A DNA stretch of 7,752 bases from assembly GCA_020629895.1 (NCBI GenBank), contig JAHDCM010000169.1, positions 1 through 7,752 on the forward strand, read 5' to 3'. Shown one piece after another: positions 1-5,034 of this stretch (its first letter is position 1; every line of letters starts with the position of its first letter). The stretch comes from Bacteroidota bacterium. Its GTDB lineage: Bacteria > Bacteroidota > Bacteroidia > Chitinophagales > UBA2359. A program made the position numbers and the translations under genes. The notes beneath the pieces are model-generated. The model saw only the letters and a program-made list of their open reading frames with translations, was not told the DNA's origin and made no database searches.

Positions 1-136
1 AGCAGTGTCTTCCGCTGTCAGCCCTGCTAGTCGTGCCTCACTACCTTTCTATTTCACCAAGCTACCACTACTATCCCTTGCGCAAAGGCCATTATTCATG
101 CTCTAAGAGGCTCCAACATTAACAACTCCTATCGAC
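1..136. other. Non-coding segment downstream of gcvT, G+C-rich
   Basis: I find no convincing gene here. By my count about 49% of the bases are G or C, clearly more than in the flanking DNA. The segment contains an 8-bp perfect palindrome TTGCGCAA at 78-85 and a weak inverted pair AGCAG (1-5) / CTGCT (24-28). The 10-mer GCTACCACTA at 61-70 recurs in inverted orientation at 7682-7691, beyond bamA. There is no T-rich hairpin that would be an obvious gcvT terminator. It may belong to a dispersed repeat or to the 3' flank of a gene outside the window. Confidence 0.4.
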
Positions 137-1216
137 TTACAAAAACGGCATCTTCACAACCACAGCCTCCACCACCTTCTTACGAATCTGAATTTGAATA
201 GCTGTTCCCACCTTTGCAAAAGCAGTCGGCACATAAGCCATTCCAATTGCCTTATCCACACTAGGCCCTTTCGTACCCGATGTCACCTCCCCTATTACGA
301 CACCATTCATATCTAAAACAGCATATCCACTCCTTGCAATCCCCTTACCTACTAGTTCAAAACCCACCAATTTGCGGGTCAAACCATTTTCTTTTTGTTG
401 TACTAGTACCTCCTTCCCAATAAAATCAGTATTTAGGCGAGTCAGCCAGCCCAAACCTGCTTCAAGTGGCGTAGTCGTATCATTAATATCATTCCCATAT
501 AAACAATAACCTTTTTCTAGGCGCAAGGTATCTCTTGCCCCCAAACCAACTGGCTGGATACCATGTGCTGCTCCCGACTCCATAATTGCGTTCCAAACTG
601 TTTCAGCATGTTTATTATCAAAATACACCTCAAAGCCACCCGAACCCGTGTAACCCGTTGCCGATACAATGACATTCTCTACTCCTGCAAAAACACCTCG
701 CTCAAAGGTATAATAGCGCATATTGGTCAAATCAATATCGGTAAGCGGCTGTAAACAAGCCGTTGCTTTAGGCCCTTGAATAGCTAGTAATGCAGAACGT
801 TCCGAAATATCAATCATCTCAATATCCTCTTCAGGCTTTAATTGCTGTATCCAATCCCAATCTTTTTGAATGTTGGCGGCATTCACCACCAACATAAACG
901 CTTTTTCGCTAAGGTGATATACCAACATATCATCTACAATCCCCCCTTCGTGGTTCATTAGGCAGGTATAAAGTGCCTTGCCTGGCGATAAACGAGCAAT
1001 GTCATTACAACTTACTTTTTGGATCAGTTCAAAAGCATTATTCCCCCGAATGATAAATTCGCCCATGTGTGAGACATCAAATAAACCCACTTTTTGACGC
1101 ACACACTGATGCTCTTCATTGATACCCTGATAACTAATCGGCATTTGATAACCTGCAAAGGCTGCCATTCTTGCTCCTAGAGCTTCATGAATGGTATGTA
1201 AAGGCGTTTGTTTCAT
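137..1216 (-). CDS. gcvT: Glycine cleavage system aminomethyltransferase (T-protein)
   Basis: T-protein transfers the methylene group from the aminomethyl-lipoyl arm of H-protein to tetrahydrofolate, releasing ammonia and giving 5,10-methylene-THF; it is cytosolic. The 359-residue product has the normal family length. Visible signatures are PLHTIHEALGARM at the N-terminus, GLFDVSHMGE at 44-53, the folate-site GGIVDDMLVY at 91-100 with the conserved Asp pair D95/D96, a YTGSGGFEVYF block, and the C-terminal GEVTSGTKGPS region. An in-frame Met 17 codons upstream (1267) would add a Phe/Tyr-rich tail not seen in the family. I prefer the ATG at 1216 because homologous sequence begins there and a promoter at 1253-1284 lies between the two starts. 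No Shine-Dalgarno is visible. A palindrome sits 4-17 nt upstream of the start. gcvH and gcvP are not in the window, so the system genes are dispersed or lie further left. Confidence 0.96.
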   Translation of the reverse strand: MKQTPLHTIHEALGARMAAFAGYQMPISYQGINEEHQCVRQKVGLFDVSHMGEFIIRGNNAFELIQKVSCNDIARLSPGKALYTCLMNHEGGIVDDMLVYHLSEKAFMLVVNAANIQKDWDWIQQLKPEEDIEMIDISERSALLAIQGPKATACLQPLTDIDLTNMRYYTFERGVFAGVENVIVSATGYTGSGGFEVYFDNKHAETVWNAIMESGAAHGIQPVGLGARDTLRLEKGYCLYGNDINDTTTPLEAGLGWLTRLNTDFIGKEVLVQQKENGLTRKLVGFELVGKGIARSGYAVLDMNGVVIGEVTSGTKGPSVDKAIGMAYVPTAFAKVGTAIQIQIRKKVVEAVVVKMPFL

Positions 1217-1219
1217 ATT

Positions 1220-1233
1220 CACAATGTATTGTG
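1220..1233. promoter_or_regulatory. Palindrome in the gcvT leader, candidate operator
   Basis: CACAAT-GT-ATTGTG is a perfect 6+6 inverted repeat with a 2-nt centre. It lies between the predicted transcription start and the gcvT ATG. The 2-nt centre is too short for a stable RNA loop, so a site for a dimeric DNA-binding protein is more likely than an RNA hairpin. The regulator is unknown. Confidence 0.4.
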
Positions 1234-1252
1234 TTATGTGTTTAGAGAAGTA

Positions 1253-1284
1253 CAAAGCTAGAAACAATTGTAATATTCCTCAAA
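1253..1284 (-). promoter_or_regulatory. gcvT promoter, Bacteroidota type
   Basis: On the minus strand the sequence reads TTTG (1284-1281), exactly 20 nt, then TAGCTTTG (1260-1253). This is a full match to the Bacteroidota -33/-7 consensus TTTG / TAnnTTTG. It predicts a start near 1247 and a leader of roughly 30 nt before the gcvT ATG. The match is seen in the sequence; promoter activity is inferred. Confidence 0.72.
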
Positions 1285-1454
1285 AAAAACAAGGTTAAAA
1301 ACAGGGCTTTAATCCGTTCAAGTATGAGCAATTCCTTATATAGCAAGTGTTTGAGCCAGTATAAAAAAGCTATTATCAGCAACAGAAATGTCAATTTTAA
1401 TAGAAAAAGACCTAAAATTATCAATTTAGCATTAAATTCGAATATGAATCCAAC

Positions 1455-1481
1455 AATGTGGTATAGTTTTAGTACCACATT
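1455..1481. repeat. 9-bp perfect inverted repeat
   Basis: AATGTGGTA (1455-1463) and TACCACATT (1473-1481) are exact reverse complements separated by 9 nt. There is no T-run on either side, so it does not look like an intrinsic terminator. It could be an operator or a leader hairpin between the divergent genes. Confidence 0.5.
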
Positions 1482-1520
1482 CATCAAGTTTTTGTGGCTG
1501 TAATGGTTTAGTGGTGCGGG

Positions 1521-1552
1521 TTTGCGAACACTAACAATATGTGCTATATTTG
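1521..1552 (+). promoter_or_regulatory. Distal promoter upstream of HU
   Basis: TTTG (1521-1524), exactly 20 nt, then TATATTTG (1545-1552) match the Bacteroidota consensus fully. Initiation would fall near 1558 and leave about 180 nt before the HU ATG. The last four bases of the -7 box are also half of the palindrome ATTTGCAAAT (1548-1557). Downstream of it, CAAATGTA (1553-1560) reads as a -7 box on the other strand. Confidence 0.6.
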
Positions 1553-1553
1553 C

Positions 1554-1593
1554 AAATGTAAGTAAGTTTTCCCATTATGCTTACATTTTTTTT
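1554..1593 (+). terminator. Terminator-like hairpin just after the distal promoter
   Basis: AAATGTAAG (1554-1562) pairs perfectly with CTTACATTT (1580-1588) across a 17-nt loop, and a run of eight T covers 1586-1593. The stem is AT-rich, so termination may be weak. It starts at about the predicted start site of the 1521-1552 promoter. It could act as an attenuator, as a 5'-end stabilising stem, or as an operator. Confidence 0.4.
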
Positions 1594-1658
1594 AGCATAT
1601 ATCAATTTGCAATGTTTTACATTATAGATTGTTATACCTCGTAAATTCGTTGGTTATG

Positions 1659-1690
1659 CTTGGAAAAACTGTTATTAGAACCTATTTTTG
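1659..1690 (+). promoter_or_regulatory. Proximal HU promoter
   Basis: CTTG (1659-1662), 20 nt, then TATTTTTG (1683-1690) give a full -7 match and a three-of-four -33 match. The predicted start is near 1696, giving a leader of about 45 nt. Together with the distal site this suggests two tandem promoters. Confidence 0.6.
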
Positions 1691-1740
1691 CGATTATATA
1701 AGAATAATCAAATTCTATTTGTTAATTTAAATTGTCTAAT

Positions 1741-2013
1741 ATGAACAAGGGACAGTTAGTCGATCAGATTGCTGGAGATGCAAATTTAACCAAGGCACAA
1801 GCTGGTGCCGCTCTCGATGCATTCATGAAAGCAGTAAGAGAGTCACTACAAGGTAGTGACAAGGTTACTTTAGTTGGTTTTGGTACTTTCTCAGTAGGAG
1901 AACGTGCAGCTCGTACAGGAAGAAATCCTCGTACAGGAGAAGAAATTCAAATTGCAGCTAAGAAAGTAGTTAAGTTTAAAGCAGGGAAAGAGCTAGAAGG
2001 TGCTCTCAACTAA
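1741..2013 (+). CDS. hup: HU-family DNA-binding protein
   Basis: HU is a small histone-like protein that binds and bends DNA as a dimer and shapes the nucleoid. The product is 90 residues, exactly the usual size. It begins MNKGQLVDQIA, has the central VGFGTFSV strand at 45-52, and carries the DNA-gripping arm GRNPRTGEEIQI at 60-71 with the intercalating Pro at P63. It ends in AKKVVKFKAGKEL. An upstream TTG at 1732 would add three residues; I choose the ATG because homologues start there. No Shine-Dalgarno is present, only AT-rich DNA. The gene stands alone, preceded by two promoter-like sites and followed 150 nt later by a strong terminator. The sequence does not distinguish a general HU from a specialised paralogue. 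Confidence 0.96.
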   Translation: MNKGQLVDQIAGDANLTKAQAGAALDAFMKAVRESLQGSDKVTLVGFGTFSVGERAARTGRNPRTGEEIQIAAKKVVKFKAGKELEGALN

Positions 2014-2163
2014 TTGACTGACTATCAACCTATTACTTGCTTATTGTTACAGTGTGTACGTCTACACACCTTATGTGCAAGCCTTCTATAAATTATAGAA
2101 GATGGATTTAATGTATCATTTCATTCATTTCGGCATTTTTTGATCGCTGGATAAAGTGAACTA

Positions 2164-2214
2164 AGAAATATACCCCTTGGTCTTTTATTAGATCAAGGGG
2201 TATTTCTATTTTCT
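2164..2214 (+). terminator. Intrinsic terminator after HU
   Basis: TACCCCTTG (2171-2179) pairs with CAAGGGGTA (2194-2202). The stem extends inward through GTC/GAT (2180-2182 with 2191-2193, one G-U pair) and outward, after a 2-nt bulge, through AGAAA/TTTCT (2164-2168 with 2203-2207). T-rich sequence follows. Its position 150 nt after the HU stop gives the mRNA an unusually long 3' end. It may work in both directions. Confidence 0.8.
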
Positions 2215-2413
2215 AAAGTTAAGATAACAAGTATAGATCATATACATTATAACAGCAATAAACGACATGCTTATTGCTCTATGAAGCCAAAAGAAAGTCT
2301 GCCTACCCACTATGAATAAACACTGCCTGTCAGTACCTTAAACATACAAAATAACAACCAATTAAAAAAAAGCATTGAAAACCAGCTTTAACTAACAATT
2401 GTTTGTTCGTTTC

Positions 2414-2445
2414 TTTTTCTTTTTCCTGCTATTTTAATATATTTG
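2414..2445 (+). promoter_or_regulatory. Putative promoter of the InsA-like gene
   Basis: TATATTTG (2438-2445) is a perfect -7 box. Twenty nt upstream, the -33 position is TTTT (2414-2417), three of four matches in a T-rich tract. Initiation would fall near 2451, almost at the candidate ATGs 2454 and 2463, so the mRNA would have a very short leader or none. The palindrome AACAATTGTT (2394-2403) lies just upstream. Confidence 0.45.
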
Positions 2446-2462
2446 GCTTACAAATGTTCGTT

Positions 2463-2888
2463 ATGATCGGAAATAAATGTCCAAAATGTCAAGCTACTCA
2501 TATTATAAAGAGTGGAAAAGTAAAAGATCGTCAACGTTTCCTGTGTAAAGCATGTAATTACCATTTTACTGTTAATAAACTAGGAAAACGTATTGATGAC
2601 TACTATGTAATAAAAGCCCTTCAATTATATTTGCAAGGGCTAGGCTATCGTGAAATTGAGCGTGTATTGGGGGTCAGTCATGTCACTGTCATGAAATGGG
2701 TGAAGCAATTTTTTAAAAAGGTACCCGAAAGACATCGCTCTTCTCTTGATTGTGAAATTTTAAATGTAGAGGAAGTCTGTCAATACATGCAAGATAAGGA
2801 TAACATCAATGGGCGTGGTTTTTTATTAACCCATTTGGGCAGTAAAATGCTGTTGATTAAGTGGGATGCAGAAAAAGTTGCCGTTTAG
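2463..2888 (+). CDS. Orphan IS1 InsA-like protein: zinc ribbon plus helix-turn-helix
   Basis: The product is 141 residues. The N-terminus is a four-cysteine zinc ribbon, CPKC at 6-9 and CKAC at 28-31, of the kind found at the start of IS1/IS1595-type transposases. A helix-turn-helix follows at about 59-82 (GLGYREIERVLGVSHVTVMKWV). The last 50 or so residues do not contain an intact DDE transposase domain. A stretch around 98-112 (ILNVEEVCQYMQDK) sits where InsB-type proteins begin their catalytic fold, but lacks the expected Asp. No second transposase frame and no flanking terminal repeats are visible. I chose ATG 2463 because the zinc ribbon begins right after it; ATG 2454 or TTG 2403 are possible. 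I infer a sequence-specific DNA-binding protein, either a transposon relic or a domesticated regulator. No clear terminator separates it from the next gene, so the two may be cotranscribed. Confidence 0.8.
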   Translation: MIGNKCPKCQATHIIKSGKVKDRQRFLCKACNYHFTVNKLGKRIDDYYVIKALQLYLQGLGYREIERVLGVSHVTVMKWVKQFFKKVPERHRSSLDCEILNVEEVCQYMQDKDNINGRGFLLTHLGSKMLLIKWDAEKVAV

Positions 2889-2930
2889 TCGCATTATTCA
2901 CACAACAATCTTTCCTTTTCAACCGTTAGA

Positions 2931-3006
2931 AAAGTCGTTTGTTGGTAGGGGATGTCTTAAACCTTTACCATATCTGTCTTTTACCATCTGCGACAAATAC
3001 GACTTT
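2931..3006. repeat. Separated inverted repeat in front of the PorG-like gene
   Basis: AAAGTCGT (2931-2938) and ACGACTTT (2999-3006) are exact reverse complements 60 nt apart. Next to them are TTTGT (2938-2942) and ACAAA (2993-2997). Between them lies an imperfect direct repeat, TTTACCATATCTG followed by TTTACCATCTG. The right arm ends 5 nt before the ATG at 3012, so pairing in the mRNA could mask the start. I see no clear promoter here. Confidence 0.4.
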
Positions 3007-3011
3007 CAATA

Positions 3012-3875
3012 ATGACGACTAAAAGATTTTATATTGTTGGTGTTTGGTTAGTAAGTACCTTTTTTCTGTGTTTATCACAGCAGGTAGTCTATGCCCAAGA
3101 TTCTGAGGTAGGTTTATGGATAGGTGGAGCTACCTATTTTGGTGATCTTAATCCCGAATATAATGTATTACAAACACGTCCTGCTTTTGGAGCAATTTAC
3201 CGATACAATGCCAATCCTTATGTAGTACTCAAAGGCGGTTTAAGTGCTGGACGCATTCAACATGCTGATTCTATTAGTGCCTACCCATTTCAACAATCGC
3301 GCAACCTTAGTTTTCGTTCTAATATTGTGGAGGCTCATGGTGGCGTAGAATTGAATTTCCAGCGTTTTATTTTGGGGAGTGAAAAAAATTATTTCACCCC
3401 TTATCTTTCTGCTGGTGTTGGTTTATTCTATTCCAATCCCAAAGCCCAATTTCAAGGAGAGTGGTTTAATTTACGTGAACTGGGTACCGAAGGGCAATTA
3501 ACCGACCTAATTCCTGCCAAACAGTATAAACCATTACAATTTAGTTTTCCAATAGGCTTAGGATTCAAATATTGGTTGCGAGACACCTGGAATTTTTATA
3601 CCGAAATTAGCTATCGTTTTACCACCACTGACTATGTAGATGATGTAAGTACCAACTATGTAGATAGTTTTTTATTGGGTGATGGAACGACCAATGGCGC
3701 CTTAGCTGATCGTTCAGGGGAAGTAGGAGTGCCATTAGGAGTAGAAGGCAAACAAAGAGGAGACATTGTATCTAATGATCAATTTATGTTTGTTCAAATT
3801 GGCTTAACCTATGTCATCTTTAATCGGAAGTGTCCAACAGGACAAGGAAAACGAAAGTTTGATTTTAATGAATAA
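3012..3875 (+). CDS. DUF6089-type outer-membrane beta-barrel protein, PorG-like
   Basis: The 287-residue product starts with a signal peptide (hydrophobic core about 6-22, likely cleavage after VYA at 28, before Gln29). The mature part is rich in alternating hydrophobic and aromatic strands typical of a small outer-membrane barrel. Examples are VGLWIGGATYFGDLNP near the mature N-terminus, FTPYLSAGVGLFYSNP in the middle, and FMFVQIGLTYVIF followed by KCP near the C-terminus. This pattern and the position directly before uppS and bamA match the DUF6089 family. In Porphyromonas gingivalis the family member PorG is a type IX secretion component that contacts the PorK/PorN ring and is encoded in the same order. 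The only cysteine in the mature protein is C274, in the CP motif. A strong terminator follows, so it is not in one transcript with uppS. Membership is likely; a role in secretion is inferred. Confidence 0.82.
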   Translation: MTTKRFYIVGVWLVSTFFLCLSQQVVYAQDSEVGLWIGGATYFGDLNPEYNVLQTRPAFGAIYRYNANPYVVLKGGLSAGRIQHADSISAYPFQQSRNLSFRSNIVEAHGGVELNFQRFILGSEKNYFTPYLSAGVGLFYSNPKAQFQGEWFNLRELGTEGQLTDLIPAKQYKPLQFSFPIGLGFKYWLRDTWNFYTEISYRFTTTDYVDDVSTNYVDSFLLGDGTTNGALADRSGEVGVPLGVEGKQRGDIVSNDQFMFVQIGLTYVIFNRKCPTGQGKRKFDFNE

Positions 3876-3907
3876 GACCCGTTATTAAGCAATAATTCAA
3901 ATGATTC

Positions 3908-3945
3908 AAAAAGGTGAATGCTCACAAAGCATTCACCTTTTTTTA
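3908..3945. terminator. Bidirectional intrinsic terminator after the PorG-like gene
   Basis: GGTGAATGCT (3913-3922) pairs with AGCATTCACC (3928-3937) across a 5-nt loop. The stem is flanked by five A on the left (3908-3912) and seven T on the right (3938-3944), so it can terminate transcripts from either side. It is the clearest terminator in the window. Confidence 0.93.
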
Positions 3946-3972
3946 TTAATCTCTATTAATTCTGTATTTTTG
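3941..3972 (+). promoter_or_regulatory. Candidate distal uppS-bamA promoter
   Basis: TATTTTTG (3965-3972) is a perfect -7 box. The -33 position 20 nt upstream is TTTT (3941-3944), inside the terminator's T-tract. A transcript from here would have a leader of about 230 nt containing the foldback element. A weaker alternative nearer the gene is CTTG (4137-4140), 22 nt, AATATTTG (4163-4170), which would give a leader of about 35 nt. Confidence 0.35.
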
Positions 3973-4073
3973 CCCTTTCTATCAATCCTTTGACTAGTAT
4001 GAAGTGTATTATATAAAGTCATTGTATCACTTTAGTAAAGAGGAAAAAATAAATTATCCAATCTAGCTGCCTC

Positions 4074-4153
4074 TTTGCTAACAATACTACGTTGAAAAGC
4101 CTCGCCAGAGCCTACGGCTATGCCTGCGTTTTTCGTCTTGTCTTGTTAGCAAA
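4074..4153. repeat. 80-bp foldback element with 11-bp terminal inverted repeats
   Basis: TTTGCTAACAA (4074-4084) and TTGTTAGCAAA (4143-4153) are perfect reverse complements. The interior can continue the stem in pieces: ACG/CGT, AAAA/TTTT, GC/GC and an apical AGCC-TAC-GGCT (4109-4119). The centre (4099-4130) is about 66% G+C in AT-rich surroundings. The 6-mer TCTAGC occurs on both sides, at 4062-4067 and 4157-4162. The features fit a miniature inverted-repeat (MITE- or REP-like) element or a structured leader RNA. It encodes no protein. Confidence 0.6.
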
Positions 4154-4210
4154 TAGTCTAGCAATATTTGACCCATTTATTTTCTCATCTTTACTTATCA
4201 ATTAATTACC

Positions 4211-4945
4211 TTGAGTTTAAAAGAACAAATAGACCTATCCAGATTACCTAAACATATTGCTGTCATTATGGATGGCAATGGTCGGTGGGCAAAGCAAAGA
4301 GGGAAAAATCGCATTTTTGGACATACAAACGGTGTTAAAGCGGTTCGAGAAACCACCGAAAGTTGTGCAGAACTAGGTGTTAAATTTCTTACCCTTTACG
4401 CGTTCTCTACCGAAAACTGGGGTCGCCCTAGAGCAGAAGTATCTGCCTTAATGGAGTTACTAGTTCGTACACTTCGTAAAGAAACCAAGCAACTTAATGA
4501 GAATAATATACGTTTAAATGCTATTGGGAACATCAATACGCTTCCTAAACGCTGTCATCAAGAGTTATTGGACGCCATCGAGATGACGACAAACAATACC
4601 CGCATGACGCTTACCCTAGCCCTAAGTTATAGTGCTAGATGGGAAATGACCAAAGCCATACAACGTATTGCTCAAGCTGCGGCTGCGGGACAACTTGATC
4701 CTAGTCAGGTGAATGATCAAGTAATTAGTTCTTATTTAGAAACAGCAGATATGCCCGATCCTGAATTGCTCATTCGCACGAGTGGAGAACATCGAATTAG
4801 CAATTTTCTATTGTGGCAAATTGCTTATACAGAATTATATTTTACACAAAACTTTTGGCCAGATTTTAACGAAGAAGAACTCTATAAAGCTATTATCGAC
4901 TTTCAAAGTCGAGATCGTCGCTTTGGTAAATTGTCACCAACTTAG
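4211..4945 (+). CDS. uppS: Isoprenyl transferase, undecaprenyl diphosphate synthase
   Basis: This cis-prenyltransferase extends farnesyl diphosphate with isopentenyl units to the C55 lipid carrier used for peptidoglycan and surface polysaccharides. It is a cytosolic or membrane-associated homodimer. The 244 residues match the family size. HIAVIMDGNGRWAK at 15-28 contains the Mg-binding catalytic Asp (D21). YAFSTENWGRP follows, and IRTSGEHRISNFLLWQ supplies R189, R195 and S197, with E208 in AYTELYF. All these align to E. coli UppS D26, R194, R200, S202 and E213 with a constant offset of five. The start is TTG: no ATG or GTG lies between the in-frame upstream stop (4169) and the conserved block, and the next Met is M20 inside it. 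bamA follows after 89 nt with no terminator or good promoter between them, so cotranscription is likely. Confidence 0.95.
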   Translation: MSLKEQIDLSRLPKHIAVIMDGNGRWAKQRGKNRIFGHTNGVKAVRETTESCAELGVKFLTLYAFSTENWGRPRAEVSALMELLVRTLRKETKQLNENNIRLNAIGNINTLPKRCHQELLDAIEMTTNNTRMTLTLALSYSARWEMTKAIQRIAQAAAAGQLDPSQVNDQVISSYLETADMPDPELLIRTSGEHRISNFLLWQIAYTELYFTQNFWPDFNEEELYKAIIDFQSRDRRFGKLSPT

Positions 4946-5034
4946 TAATGGTGGTTATATAAAACATCATTGTCGGCATTTAAAACGTCTTGTATTAGAG
5001 AATCCCCTATCTTCGAAGAAGCAAATTAATTTCC

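Larger units (their letters stand above)
1217..1740. other. Divergent intergenic region between gcvT and HU
   Basis: This is 524 nt of AT-rich DNA with no gene I accept. It holds the gcvT promoter, two rightward promoter-like sites (1521-1552, 1659-1690), a perfect 9-bp inverted repeat (1455-1481) and a hairpin followed by a T-run (1554-1593). A hydrophobic minus-strand reading frame (1242-1484) is also open, but it is Leu/Phe/Ile-rich as AT-rich noise tends to be, and it contains the gcvT promoter. Confidence 0.6.
2014..2462. other. Intergenic region after HU, rich in inverted repeats
   Basis: This is 449 nt without a credible gene. In order it holds GTGTGTA/TACACAC (2052-2069, 4-nt loop), CTTCTATA/TATAGAAG (2083-2101, 3-nt loop), the HU terminator (2164-2214), GTATA/TATAC (2231-2245) and AGCAATAA/TTATTGCT (2254-2278, 9-nt loop). 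After these come the 10-bp palindrome AACAATTGTT (2394-2403), a pyrimidine-rich tract (about 2402-2428) and a -7-like box for the next gene. Confidence 0.55.
3876..4210. other. Intergenic region between the PorG-like gene and uppS
   Basis: This 335-nt stretch without a gene holds the bidirectional terminator, a promoter-like site overlapping its T-tract (3941-3972), an 80-bp foldback element (4074-4153) and a weaker promoter-like site next to uppS. The rest is AT-rich with nothing else I can identify. Confidence 0.55.

Noticed and set aside
563..754. Plus-strand reading frame inside gcvT
   Set aside because: It is antisense to a well-conserved gene and has no recognisable protein features.
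1242..1484. Minus-strand hydrophobic reading frame of about 80 residues between gcvT and HU
   Set aside because: It is dominated by Leu, Phe and Ile as expected from AT-rich DNA, has no recognisable family or ribosome binding site, and contains the gcvT promoter. Only a weak -7-like box (1553-1560) could serve it.
2394..2888. A complete insertion sequence around the InsA-like gene
   Set aside because: I found no terminal inverted repeats, no target duplication and no DDE catalytic frame, so an intact mobile element is not supported.
3980..4040. Short stems AAGTG/CACTT and CTTT/AAAG upstream of the foldback element
   Set aside because: The stems are only 4-5 bp with long or AT-rich contexts, which is expected by chance.
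4946..5034. A separate promoter or terminator between uppS and bamA
   Set aside because: Only short pairings (TTGGT/ACCAA at 4923-4940) and the palindrome TCTTCGAAGA (5010-5019) are present. There is no T-run and no TAnnTTTG box.
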